Notes: generated from the letters alone by a model not told the origin. Positions 1 to 7,876 are shown, counted from the stretch's first letter. The stretch is 64,000 nt of DNA from Streptomyces seoulensis (GCF_004328625.1 NZ_CP032229.1:2108001-2172000); one strand, 5' to 3'. Numbers and translations are program-made.

Positions 1-257
1 TCCACGTCGAGGTGGACGAACTGACCGGCGTCTACAAGAACTTGTCCCGCGGCATCGTGGCCCTGGTCTTCCGCTGCAAGCCGTCCGGCGGCATCGAGCG
101 CACCTCTAGCGAGTCGACGGCTGTCTCGTGGCTCACGCCAGACGAGGTCAGCGAGCGTATGTCGGAGGTCTTCGCGGTCAGGCTGCTGGATGCCTTGGAC
201 GGCAACGGGCCGCATGTGCGGAGCCATGACGGCAAGCGCCTGATCCCAGAGGGATAA
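1..257 (+). CDS. NUDIX-like hydrolase, C-terminal fragment
   Basis: The reading frame is already open at the window edge (first full codon at base 3) and ends at 255-257, leaving about 84 residues. The visible part has the end of a NUDIX-type beta-alpha fold: a VEVDELTGVYKN segment, a hydrophobic strand (GIVALVFRCK), a TSSESTAVSWLTPDEV segment and a final helix. The NUDIX box itself lies outside the window, so the assignment rests on the tail. NUDIX proteins occur in actinomycete integrative elements (Pif of pSAM2, from memory), which suits the accessory genes that follow. Substrate is unknown. Confidence 0.6.
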   Translation, partial: HVEVDELTGVYKNLSRGIVALVFRCKPSGGIERTSSESTAVSWLTPDEVSERMSEVFAVRLLDALDGNGPHVRSHDGKRLIPEG

Positions 258-537
258 GACTTTCTCTACTTCATCAAGGCGGCTCGCTCCGCTCCCCGCG
301 CGCGGCCCGGCCCCCGGCCGGGCCTGCGCTCCTGCCTTCGTCCCGCTCCAGCCCGGCCGGCGCCCGTGCCGCCTGCACAGCGATCAGCCTTCCGACGTCC
401 CCCCTGGCCATGTCCGACCTCGAACGAGGCGAGCCATCGGCCAAACCCGATGCACCGGGCACCTGTTCACCTCTACTCACGGTGACCTTCGGGAGATCGC
501 TACCGCTCGACACGGTTCCAATGAGAACATCATCACC

Positions 538-1887
538 ATGGAGCAGAGGGACTTCTCGGTGACGGACTTGAGCCTTGACAGCCAAAACCCCCGACACGCC
601 ATGCCCACACCAACGACACGTGAGGCTATCTCAGCCCTCCTCCAGAAGGACCCTGAAAAGCTAGCGCGACTAGCACAGGATATTGCCGAAAAGGGTTTGA
701 ACCCAACAGAGTTGCCGATCGTCGTCCACGAGGATGGCAAAGTAGTCGTCATTGAGGGTAATCGTCGGCTGGCCACCCTAAAAGCATTATCCGACCCGTC
801 CCTAGTGGATGACCACAAGATTCGCCAGCAGATGGGCATCATCGCTCGTCGCCACTCCATTCCTCGCACCATGCGTTGTGTAGTCGCAAGGAGTCGCGAG
901 GAAGCAAACCATTGGATCACACTCAGGCATACTGGAGAAGCCGAAGGTGTCGGAGTAGTGCCGTGGACCTCCGAACAGAAGACTCGGTTCGCTCAGAAAG
1001 AAAATGCCACTGCTAGAGCTCTCCGGTTTATCGAACAGGTTTCGGAGTGGTATAGCACCGACAGTAGCCTGCTGCAGGATATAGCGACGGTCCGTTCAAC
1101 TAGGCTCACCACCTTGGCGCGTCTACTGTCTGATCCCAAAGTTCGAAACTCCCTAGGCTTCGATTTTCAGAATAGCGGCATTTTGGCCGACTATGACCCA
1201 GAAGTAATGCACAGCTCAGTTCGCAAGCTTTTCTCCGATCTAGCGACGCACCTCTCCGTCACTCGAGTAAAAAGCAAAGAGCAGCGCCGCGATTACATTG
1301 GCGCGATCAAGGATCACTTGCCACAAGCCTCAGAGCGACTCCCCCAACCTCGCCTGATTTCCCCAAGGGTACAGAGTGCGGATCACGGAGATCGTAAGGA
1401 GACAAAGAGTGCCGAATTGCAGCCAGCCGCACCCGCGCCTGCCGCTAGCCCGCCCAAAAGGGATAAACGGGTATTCCAGAACGTCATTCTGAAGAATGTC
1501 AGCCCTAGGACCGCCAAGGTACTGAATGAAGCAAAGAAGATCGTAATCGCCGATTCCCCTAACGTCGCTGCCATCATGATCAGAGCTGTAATCGACATCA
1601 CTGTGACCGAGGCGGCAGAACGACAGGGATGGCGTCGACGTCAGGACAAACTTAGAGAACGCATTGGCGTGGCTCTTCGGCACATTGACCCGGACGATGC
1701 AGATAAGCAGCTCGATGAAGCGCGCAGGATGTCTCAGAACGACGGCGCCTTGTCTGTGAAGAACCTGCATAGCTTCATCCATCAGTGGGACGTGCATCCC
1801 ATGATTTTGGACATCACAACTCTAAGTGCGGTTTATACACCCATGCTCATGAAGTTGGATCAATACTTGGGGGAAAATCCCAAGTGA
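538..1887 (+). CDS. ParB/Srx-like domain protein, first gene of a three-gene cassette
   Basis: 449 residues. The N-terminal third looks like a ParB/sulfiredoxin-type fold: an opening strand with DSQNPRH (about 14-20), a helix-rich stretch, and the signature EGNRRLATLKAL at 73-84, where ParB proteins have a GxRR-type motif. The middle is helical. A proline/alanine linker (about 295-310) leads to a C-terminal helical domain of about 130 residues ending near SVKNLHSFIHQWDVHP, which loosely recalls HEPN or DUF4145-like bundles. It is not a partition ParB: no HTH is evident and no parA is adjacent. Its stop overlaps the next start by one base. GC is about 50-57% by eye against about 70% around it, and it has a TTA codon at 787-789. 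Biochemical role unknown; a modification-linked defence function is inferred from its neighbours. Confidence 0.75.
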   Translation: MEQRDFSVTDLSLDSQNPRHAMPTPTTREAISALLQKDPEKLARLAQDIAEKGLNPTELPIVVHEDGKVVVIEGNRRLATLKALSDPSLVDDHKIRQQMGIIARRHSIPRTMRCVVARSREEANHWITLRHTGEAEGVGVVPWTSEQKTRFAQKENATARALRFIEQVSEWYSTDSSLLQDIATVRSTRLTTLARLLSDPKVRNSLGFDFQNSGILADYDPEVMHSSVRKLFSDLATHLSVTRVKSKEQRRDYIGAIKDHLPQASERLPQPRLISPRVQSADHGDRKETKSAELQPAAPAPAASPPKRDKRVFQNVILKNVSPRTAKVLNEAKKIVIADSPNVAAIMIRAVIDITVTEAAERQGWRRRQDKLRERIGVALRHIDPDDADKQLDEARRMSQNDGALSVKNLHSFIHQWDVHPMILDITTLSAVYTPMLMKLDQYLGENPK

Positions 1888-2762
1888 TGCGATATATCAG
1901 CCCTCTTCGCTACCCGGGCGGAAAAGCCCGCTTGGCGAATTACATAAAGCATCTAATAGACTCGCAGGGACCGCGACCTACCCACTATGCAGAACCCTTC
2001 TGTGGAGGCGCTGGCGCGGCACTTAAGCTATTAGTCGACGGCAGCGTAGATCACATTCATTTGAATGACGCCGACCCAGGTATCGCCGCCTTCTGGCGCA
2101 GCGTTTTCGGTGCTACCAGCGACCTTGCAGCCATGGTACGCAGCGCTGACGTCACGATCGATGGCTGGCACAAAGCCGCCGCAGTGTACGCCAGTCCGAT
2201 CGGCAAGACAGACCTGGACTTGGGCTTCGCCACTTTCTTCCTCAACCGTTGCAACAGGTCAGGAATTCTCAGAGCTCGCCCCATTGGGGGCTACGAGCAA
2301 GCCGGAAAATGGAAGATTGATGCACGCTTCAATCGTGAGGCACTCGCGGAGCGAATTGAATTCCTGGGGACTTACCGAGACAGGGTCTCTCTGTCGCAGC
2401 AAGACGGCCGGCAGCACGTTCGCAGTCTGGAGTCTTTGGGAGAGCATGTCTTGGCGTACGTTGATCCGCCATATCTAGTACAGGGCGACCGGCTGTACAT
2501 GGATTCCCTCAGCTCCGAGGATCACAGCGAACTAGCACAGGTTCTCTTTAAGAGTCCCATCAAGTGGTTCTTGACGTATGACGCCGAAAGTCGCATTACG
2601 GATAGCCTGTACCCTGATCACCGGTGTATGCAATTTGAGATAGCTCATAGTGCGCAGGTACGGCACCTAGGCGTTGAGTACGCTGTTTTCAGCAACAGTC
2701 TCAGCATTCCTGATTTCGATGGCGTCATCGGGAAGGACGATTATCTGTGGTTGATGAGTTGA
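1887..2762 (+). CDS. D12-class (Dam-type) N6-adenine DNA methyltransferase
   Basis: 291 residues from the ATG at 1887, which overlaps the upstream stop by one base. The frame stays open further upstream, but family alignment starts at MRYISPLRYPGGK. Motifs are in the expected D12 order: N-terminal RYPGGK (8-13), SAM-binding EPFCGGAGAAL (36-46) and catalytic YVDPPY (191-196). The segment FFLNRCNRSGIL in between is also typical of the class. The expected reaction is SAM-dependent methylation of the adenine amino group in a short DNA site, often GATC, though specificity cannot be read here. No restriction endonuclease is adjacent; a ParB-like and a HEPN-like gene flank it instead. It has a TTA codon at 2031-2033 and a GC content well below its surroundings. 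Confidence 0.9.
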   Translation: MRYISPLRYPGGKARLANYIKHLIDSQGPRPTHYAEPFCGGAGAALKLLVDGSVDHIHLNDADPGIAAFWRSVFGATSDLAAMVRSADVTIDGWHKAAAVYASPIGKTDLDLGFATFFLNRCNRSGILRARPIGGYEQAGKWKIDARFNREALAERIEFLGTYRDRVSLSQQDGRQHVRSLESLGEHVLAYVDPPYLVQGDRLYMDSLSSEDHSELAQVLFKSPIKWFLTYDAESRITDSLYPDHRCMQFEIAHSAQVRHLGVEYAVFSNSLSIPDFDGVIGKDDYLWLMS

Positions 2763-2769
2763 GGGCATA

Positions 2770-3612
2770 ATGAGCGTCGTACACTTCCCTGAGTATCGGG
2801 CCTACGAGCAGGACAGAATTAAGGCCAGTGATGCCATGATGGCTTTGTTGGCCGGCTCACGACTAGCAGAGAACACGCTACGTTTGACTGACGGCAGCTC
2901 TCGCTTTCTGCCTGAAATATTTCCTGCTGTCCCTCACATTCAACGCATGAATCTCACCACGGCGAACGCCCGAACGTTGCTCGCTGACGCTGAGCAACAC
3001 CTAAGCGCCATGGCTGTCCCTTATGCGCTTGCCATTCACGAGGACTTCGTCCAGACGTGCTTCGGGCTGTTAATCAAAGCAGGTTTAACGACCCGCGGAG
3101 AGGTTGCCGGTACTAATGCCTCATCAATGCATAGACTATTCGAGCAAAAAGCGGGTCAGCAGCTCCCGAGAGAACCATTGGAACAGTTTCATTTGATTCG
3201 CCAGATGCGAAATGCCGTGATTCACGCGGGAGGGAAACCCAAACAGGGTCTCGTAACGGCAGCCAATAACCTTTCACCTAACGCGCTCGCTGATTGGATT
3301 AAAGTTGCTGGCGAGCATCCATCTGCTCGAGTCACGCTAGGAGTTCCGGTTACTTTTTCTCACGGCGAACTCATTTTGGCTCTCGCGGTGACAAAGCGGA
3401 TCTCACAGAAAATGAACTTCGCACTCAGAGATAGACTACCGCGAGAGATTTGGACGGACTGCGCCCTTATTGATTTCACTGCAGAGCATCCGAATTTGAA
3501 TCATCTCTCGCAGCGAAAGAGGAAGCTTACTGGATTCCTTCGCACCTACTACCAACCGCTCAATCTGACGGAAGCAGAAATCGCTTCAGGAATACAGAGA
3601 GCAGGATGGTAG
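2770..3612 (+). CDS. HEPN-like domain protein, third gene of the ParB/Dam cassette
   Basis: 280 residues, all-helical in appearance. The key motif is RNAVIHAGG: Arg147 and His152 form an R-x4-H pair in LIRQMRNAVIHAGGKP, the hallmark of HEPN-superfamily proteins, many of which are ribonuclease toxins or abortive-infection effectors. A second, mixed alpha/beta part (about 185-280) has no family I recognise. It starts 7 bases after the methylase stop, so the two are almost surely co-transcribed. Two TTA codons (3070-3072 and 3085-3087) and low GC match the two genes upstream. The stop lies directly against a tRNA-like RNA element on the opposite strand. RNase activity is inferred from the motif alone. 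Confidence 0.65.
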   Translation: MSVVHFPEYRAYEQDRIKASDAMMALLAGSRLAENTLRLTDGSSRFLPEIFPAVPHIQRMNLTTANARTLLADAEQHLSAMAVPYALAIHEDFVQTCFGLLIKAGLTTRGEVAGTNASSMHRLFEQKAGQQLPREPLEQFHLIRQMRNAVIHAGGKPKQGLVTAANNLSPNALADWIKVAGEHPSARVTLGVPVTFSHGELILALAVTKRISQKMNFALRDRLPREIWTDCALIDFTAEHPNLNHLSQRKRKLTGFLRTYYQPLNLTEAEIASGIQRAGW

Positions 3613-4237
3613 AAGTAAAAAGAGGGCGCTCTCCCAGTTAAGCTACCAGCCGGGACTCGAACCCGGACCTCCCTCTTCTGTGGATGCCAGCGGTCGTGAA
3701 CCACAACGGGCTTCTTAGGCCTCGCACCCCATCTGCAGAACACATTAGCATACCCTGATGCGGCCTGGCCAAACCTCAGGTCTCCTCGGTTCAAGGCAAG
3801 TTGGGGTCGAGCGTGTGACCAGCCGATGAGCCAGCGATGGAGATCCAGGACGCTTCCCTATCGACAGGGCCGGCACATGCCGCTTCCCAAGCGAAGGGCT
3901 CTGGCGCCATCGTCACGTGCCGACCGTCGCGGCGTGCTCTGGTCGACGGCACTGGCAGCGTGGCTGAGGTCTGTGGGGGTGCAGCGACGCATACGCGCGC
4001 CTGGTCCGTTGGCGCACCCGCCGTCGTGGCTGGCTTTCGTCGGCTGAGCTTCGTGCCACTGCCGTGCCAGACGCAGCGGTCAGCCACGGTCAACGAGTGT
4101 GTCTGAAGGTCGAGTTGCTGCGCATCGCGTCAGGCATCGAAGCCGCAGGTCACCGGCCCGACGCCTCACCCTCTCTCCTAAAGCGGTGCTGGCACAACGC
4201 CATGGCTGACACGGCAGCGGCAGAGTGCCAGCGGGAC
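3613..4237. other. Gene-poor gap after the ParB/Dam/HEPN cassette
   Basis: Apart from the tRNA-like element at 3618-3679, I see no convincing gene. GC returns to the high genomic level after about 3.75 kb. Several short frames are open on both strands, but none has a plausible start with a ribosome-binding site or a recognisable protein. It may be the junction between two acquired segments. Confidence 0.5.
3618..3679 (-). ncRNA. tRNA-mimic RNA, T-arm before D-arm; YrlA/Y RNA-like candidate
   Basis: Read on the minus strand from 3679 down, the order is: outer stem strand 3679-3671 (AGAAGAGGG), linker AGGT, a canonical T-arm CCGGG-TTCGAGT-CCCGG (3666-3650), linker CTGG, a canonical D-arm TAGCTTAACTGGGAGAGC (3645-3628), G, then the outer stem partner 3626-3618 (CCCTCTTTT). 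The outer stem has nine pairs with one G-U. The T-loop has the T54/T55/C56/A58 equivalents, and the D-loop has A14, G18-G19 and A21. There is no acceptor stem; the tRNA anticodon stem position closes the molecule. This is a circularly permuted tRNA topology and resembles the tRNA-like module of bacterial YrlA Y RNAs (from memory). No Ro60/TROVE gene lies in the window. Its 3' side abuts the end of the HEPN-like gene. Confidence 0.6.
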
Positions 4238-4723
4238 TCAGTCCTCGCCAACCTGCAGCAACACCACGGTGAAGGACCCGCCGGTCCCGGCAACGACCCC
4301 ATCGAAGGTATGCCGGGTGACCGGGTTCCACGCTCGCGCTCCGGGCGAGAGGTCGGTAATGTTCGTGTACCAGGCGGCCTCATAGCCCAGCAGACGGACA
4401 ACCCGTTCCGCCGCTCTACGGGCGTGGGCGCAATTTCGGCGTGCTGGGCCCGGGAACACGAGGTCGTAGGTCGCCAGGTAGGTCAAGAGATCCGCTGCGC
4501 GCTCAGCATCGATCTGCAAGAGTGCGTCGTCGATCTCTACTGGTGTGTCCGGGCCAACTGCACCTTCCACTGCATACTGCTTCCAAGCTTCTTCGGCCTC
4601 GGCGGCCACTTGGCGAACGAGTCCCGGAACGGATCCGCCTGCCTGGTCGACCACGCGGCCGAAGACCCCGTCTTCTCGCGACAGAGAGCCAGTAAGAGCG
4701 CGCAATTCCGCAGCTACGTCCAC
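4238..4723 (-). CDS. Conserved-looking hypothetical protein
   Basis: About 161 residues if the GTG at 4723 is the start; an in-frame ATG at 4774 would add 17. No signal peptide or membrane segment is seen. The protein begins with an acidic helical region (VAAELRALTGSLSREDG) and continues with a helical body containing ERAADLLTYLATYDLVFPG and ARRAAERVVRLLGYE. It ends with a beta-rich tail, TFDGVVAGTGGSFTVVLLQ. Codon third positions are strongly GC-rich, as expected for a real Streptomyces gene. I cannot name a family. It sits alone between the gap and a DUF6928-like gene on the same strand. Confidence 0.6.
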   Translation of the reverse strand: MDVAAELRALTGSLSREDGVFGRVVDQAGGSVPGLVRQVAAEAEEAWKQYAVEGAVGPDTPVEIDDALLQIDAERAADLLTYLATYDLVFPGPARRNCAHARRAAERVVRLLGYEAAWYTNITDLSPGARAWNPVTRHTFDGVVAGTGGSFTVVLLQVGED

Positions 4724-4929
4724 CGTGCCATTCTCTACTGAGCCAGCCCCGACCCGGCCACGGCTGTGCCGCATCGTGCGATCCGGCGGTGAGTGTCTAA
4801 CTGCGTGACAACGCCGGCGGACAGCGGCGGACAAGCACGGACGCCCGCGGATCACCGCCGCAGGTGAAAGACGCACTCGCCGCAGGTCGAGCCTCCACCC
4901 AAGTTGCTTCGGGACGAAGAAGTCCCGAG

Positions 4930-5688
4930 CTAAAGGCCATCGCGCTCGATGAGCGAGCCGTCAGGGCTCACGGTGAAGAAGCGCGGCGGACTCATGGCTT
5001 CCATGGCCCCTTGCAGCACCGCTTGCTGCTCTGCGGGATCAAGGCCGTGCGGATCCCGGACCCGGAATCCGTGCAGGTGGATGTTGTCCGCGTCGATGTC
5101 GTCCGATTCGAGGTGGCCCTCCAGGACGAAGCCGCAGAGTGCTCGCAGTGCGTCTTCGCCAAGTTCCAAGGGGTGGAAGGGCAGTGGGTACGGCTCTTCG
5201 TCCTCGTCCGGCCAGGGGATGACGTCGGCCGGGCGATCCCCGGACCAGTAGGGCAGCTCAAAGGGGAGGGGTTCGCCGATGTTCTCGATGATGCCGCTGT
5301 CCGGGGACAGGCTCACGGAGCGGACGAGCCGACCGTCCTCCCATACGGCGAACGCGAGCCAGTCCACGGCGCTGTGCATGGCGTGAAGCACGAGCCGTCG
5401 GCCGGCGCTTGCCGCCACGAGGTGCTCCGGCAGTTCCGAGGGAGCGTCGATCATCACCCTCTGGTCACCGATGAACTCCAGGCCCGGCCAGCTGGCCGCG
5501 TAAGCCGTCCCCTCCGGCGGGTAAACGCCGCCGCTGAGCTTCGAGCCCTTGCTCTCCTCGATCTCCCAGCCTGGGTAGAGCCGCCGCATCATGTTGGCGG
5601 TCTGTTCCAGATCCGCTGCGCCCACTTCGCGCAGCAGCCGCGGCACGTCGCCATCGGCGTACACCAGAAATCCCGTCTTGGCTCCCAA
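4930..5688 (-). CDS. DUF6928-like protein
   Basis: About 252 residues from a TTG at 5688, preceded by a strong GGGGAGGGG ribosome-binding site. The start gives the N-terminus (M)GAKTGFLVYADGDVPRLLRE, which I recognise from Streptomyces proteins classed as DUF6928 (from memory). The rest is acidic and rich in aromatic residues, with VDWLAFAVWEDGRLVRSVSL and a proline-rich acidic stretch, PWPDEDEEPYPLPFHP. No signal peptide or membrane helix is seen; it is probably cytoplasmic. Function unknown. The frame is open further upstream to 5811, but that extension has no family character. Confidence 0.7.
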   Translation of the reverse strand: MGAKTGFLVYADGDVPRLLREVGAADLEQTANMMRRLYPGWEIEESKGSKLSGGVYPPEGTAYAASWPGLEFIGDQRVMIDAPSELPEHLVAASAGRRLVLHAMHSAVDWLAFAVWEDGRLVRSVSLSPDSGIIENIGEPLPFELPYWSGDRPADVIPWPDEDEEPYPLPFHPLELGEDALRALCGFVLEGHLESDDIDADNIHLHGFRVRDPHGLDPAEQQAVLQGAMEAMSPPRFFTVSPDGSLIERDGL

Positions 5689-6095
5689 AGCCCCTCCCCA
5701 TGGTGTTGCCCTCGCTGGCGGATGCACGGTAGCCGCCCACACCGACAACGGAGCCGACTCGCTCGGTCCGCGCGGGTCGGGCTGGGCCGTCCCTGGGCCG
5801 TGCGAGGGCACCCAAGGCCGACCAACGGCGACCGACAGTGACAGACGAAGCGCAGCCCGCAGCCGCGAAGTAACAGTTCAGAGCGCTCAGACTCAACGCG
5901 TTTCCGCCCAGGGGTGGCCGTACGGCAAGATGGGGTGTTTCTTTCCGTCGGCATGCGTCAGGCTGCTGGTCGCTGAGGCACAAGGAAGTCGAGCAAGATC
6001 CGCCCAACGAACGAAGGGAGGAACCCAGTTGATGCCTAGGCTCCTGCCTCCGTTCGAATGGACCTGTCTTGGCAGGCGCCGTTTCGTGGCAGTCT
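5689..6095. other. Intergenic region without a supported gene
   Basis: About 400 bases between two minus-strand genes. It must carry the promoter of the DUF6928-like gene near 5690-5800. Frames are open on both strands, but none has family resemblance or a good start. I see no RNA gene or repeat here. Confidence 0.4.
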
Positions 6096-6398
6096 TCAGA
6101 GCTTGTGCGGATCGCTGACAGCCAACAGGCAGCCTCGGCTGATTGCGACCCGCGAGACGTCGCGCAGTGCACTGGCCAAGTCCCGTGCCAGGCTGCGGAT
6201 CTCGTCCGGTTCCGCGCCCGCGTCGTCGAGCGTGTCCGGGACTTGGTCCAGCAACTCAGTAGCGAAGTCGAGTTGGGCCGACTCGACGTCGTCTGCCAAG
6301 CGGGAGATGTAGCCACTACGGTCGTCGGTGCTCAGGTAGCAGGGCTTGTCTTCCGGACCCACCCAAGGAAGAAGCCGGAGTTCGCTCGGGGCTGTCAT
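6096..6398 (-). CDS. Small hypothetical protein, last gene of the GntR operon
   Basis: 100 residues from the ATG at 6398, overlapping the stop of the upstream GntR gene in an ATGA arrangement. The sequence is acidic and helical: a short N-terminal strand (ELRLLPWVGPEDKPCYL), then DRSGYISRLADDVESAQLDFATELLDQV and a C-terminal helix containing ARDLASALRDVSRVA. Small proteins of this kind often follow GntR regulators in Streptomyces integrative elements (from memory). No catalytic motif is visible; a partner or modulator role is speculative. Confidence 0.65.
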   Translation of the reverse strand: MTAPSELRLLPWVGPEDKPCYLSTDDRSGYISRLADDVESAQLDFATELLDQVPDTLDDAGAEPDEIRSLARDLASALRDVSRVAISRGCLLAVSDPHKL

Positions 6399-7135
6399 GG
6401 CGAGGGATGCCTCTCGTTGATCACGTGGTGGGAGGTGAAGACCGCGTCGACGCCATCTCCCGGAAACGCCAGGAGAGCGGCCTCTGTGATGCGTCCAGTG
6501 AAGTCGGTGGCGACACGGGTGACGGCGAGGACAGCCGTCGCGGAAGGGATCTTCAGGGCCGAGGCTTCGTCCGGTGTCGCTGAGCGAGCGCAGACCGTCT
6601 CCCGGATGGCGGCCGGTGGTGGACCGACGACGGCGAATCTTGCGAGCGCTTCTCGGCGCGCGGGGTCGTGGTCGAGTACTCCGGCTGGCGCCAGGTCTCG
6701 TGGCGTGTAGATGCGGGCCAGTCCTTGGGGCGTCTCGCCGTCGAGGCTGAGGCAAGAGAGCTCCGCAAGGGGGCTGCCTGTCGGCACCATCAAGAGAGCT
6801 GCGAGGCTGCCGCGGGCCGAGACCGTGGCGCTACGAACGGTGATGTGCAACGCCGGTCCAGTGGCCGTCAATGGGTCCAGCGTTCCCCAGCCGCCGACGT
6901 ACATGATCTTGCGTGGTGCCCGTCGGACGAAGTTGCCCTTGCCGTGGATCTTCTCTACGAGGCGTTCGCCCTGGAGCACTGCGAGGGCATGGCGCAGCGT
7001 CACCGTGCTCACGGCGTACCGCTCAGCCAAGGCCACCTCAGACGGCAGTCGTTCGCCGGCTTGGAGACGGCCGGAGGTGATCTGCCGCCGTAGATCGTCG
7101 GCGATGTCATGGTGGCGAGGAGGCATCAGTACCAT
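6395..7135 (-). CDS. GntR-family (HutC/UTRA-type) transcriptional regulator
   Basis: About 246 residues. The N-terminal winged HTH is clear: IADDLRRQITSGRLQAGERL followed by PSEVALAERYAVSTVTLRHALAVLQGERLVEKIHGKGNFV in the usual GntR order. The C-terminal part (about 85-246) has UTRA-like features with a final beta-strand-rich region. Start choice is open: GTG at 7138, ATG at 7135 and ATG at 7126 are all in frame, and AAGG just upstream favours 7135. The gene is coupled to its neighbours: its start overlaps the 74-residue ORF stop and its stop overlaps the next ATG. KorSA-type GntR proteins repress transfer and replication genes in AICEs such as pSAM2; a similar role is inferred. Confidence 0.85.
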   Translation of the reverse strand: MVLMPPRHHDIADDLRRQITSGRLQAGERLPSEVALAERYAVSTVTLRHALAVLQGERLVEKIHGKGNFVRRAPRKIMYVGGWGTLDPLTATGPALHITVRSATVSARGSLAALLMVPTGSPLAELSCLSLDGETPQGLARIYTPRDLAPAGVLDHDPARREALARFAVVGPPPAAIRETVCARSATPDEASALKIPSATAVLAVTRVATDFTGRITEAALLAFPGDGVDAVFTSHHVINERHPSP

Positions 7136-7359
7136 CACCGCCTTCTCATCGGCCGCGCGGCGACGAGTCGGGTGCGCGTGTGCATGGTCAGCAGCTCGCC
7201 CGACTCGAAGACCAGTTGCTTCGCCCCGTGTGGGAGCTGGAGCAGATCGCTCACGCGGCAGGCACAGCCGCCGAGTTGAATGACGTCGCCGCGCTGCACC
7301 GTGCTGGCGGTGATTTCGACGCTCGTTACCGGTGCGCTGCCGGCGATCGGGGGCCTCAC
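7135..7359 (-). CDS. Small hypothetical protein in the GntR operon
   Basis: 74 residues from the GTG at 7359, which overlaps the stop of the upstream gene by 4 bases. The middle reads SVEITASTVQRGDVIQLGGCACRVSDLLQLPHGAKQLVFESGELLTM: alternating beta-strands with a GD-V-I-x-L-GG-x-x-x-x-V core. This recalls small beta-barrel or intein/hint-like modules rather than an enzyme. No signal peptide. Both ends are translationally coupled, so it is probably made with the GntR regulator. Function unknown. Confidence 0.6.
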   Translation of the reverse strand: MRPPIAGSAPVTSVEITASTVQRGDVIQLGGCACRVSDLLQLPHGAKQLVFESGELLTMHTRTRLVAARPMRRR

Positions 7360-7559
7360 CGCGTCACCCCCACGGGCGCAGGCAGGTCGACGGCCCGATG
7401 GCACAGGCAGTCGCACGCTTCGTAGATCACCGGGAGATCGATCGGTGCCGGTGCCGGGGGCGACTCCACGCAAGCGGAGTGCGTACCGATGTGGCACGCA
7501 GTCGAGCGGTAGGGGCCCGGCATGCCTTCCGTGATCGATGACTGTCGGCAGGGCGGCAT
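7356..7559 (-). CDS. Very small cysteine-containing protein in the GntR operon
   Basis: 67 residues from the ATG at 7559, which overlaps the stop of the upstream 101-residue gene (ATGA). It has four cysteines, including a CDCLCHR cluster near the C-terminus and an ACHIG motif earlier, suggesting metal binding or a disulfide. An alternative ATG at 7523 would shorten it by 12 residues. The sequence is rich in proline. No family is recognised; the support is mainly its position in an unbroken chain of overlapping genes. Confidence 0.5.
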   Translation of the reverse strand: MPPCRQSSITEGMPGPYRSTACHIGTHSACVESPPAPAPIDLPVIYEACDCLCHRAVDLPAPVGVTR

Positions 7560-7864
7560 CAGTGGACCCCCGCAAGGGCCGACCATGCTTCGGCGGGGAG
7601 GTGAGGGACGACAACCAGAGCGCGCGGCCGTGCGCGCCTCTCCCATGCCAGCACGTACGGGCGGACCAGGGCGACTTCCTCACCCCCAAGGGAAGCCAGA
7701 CAAGACTTCGTTGTGGAAGGCCGACGCAGGACGACGGTCGATGCGTCGGTGGGCGCGAGGGAGGAGGCCGACGGGTCGGAGGGCCGTAAGGGGCGGCGAT
7801 GCCTGCCCTTGGTCGAGGTCCGCACCCTAGATAGGGAAAGGGCACGGCGGATACGGTTGAGCAC
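7559..7864 (-). CDS. Small basic protein in the GntR operon
   Basis: 101 residues from the GTG at 7864, with AGGAG nine bases upstream. The N-terminus is strongly basic (LNRIRRALSLSRVRTSTKGRHRRPLRP), followed by a Ser/Ala/Pro linker and a C-terminal module, GGEEVALVRPYVLAWERRARP then VVVPHLPAEAWSALAGVH. Similar short proteins with a VALVRPYVL...H-x5-W motif occur in Streptomyces integrative-element operons (from memory). The basic tail may bind nucleic acid; this is inference. Confidence 0.6.
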   Translation of the reverse strand: MLNRIRRALSLSRVRTSTKGRHRRPLRPSDPSASSLAPTDASTVVLRRPSTTKSCLASLGGEEVALVRPYVLAWERRARPRALVVVPHLPAEAWSALAGVH

Positions 7865-7876
7865 GCTGCTCAGCTC

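Noticed and set aside
538..1887. Chromosome or plasmid partition ParB
   Set aside because: No parA neighbour, no parS-like sites and no HTH domain; a methylase and a HEPN-like gene follow instead.
3618..3679. Ordinary tRNA gene or truncated tRNA
   Set aside because: The T-arm comes before the D-arm and there is no acceptor stem, so neither a full gene nor a simple fragment fits.
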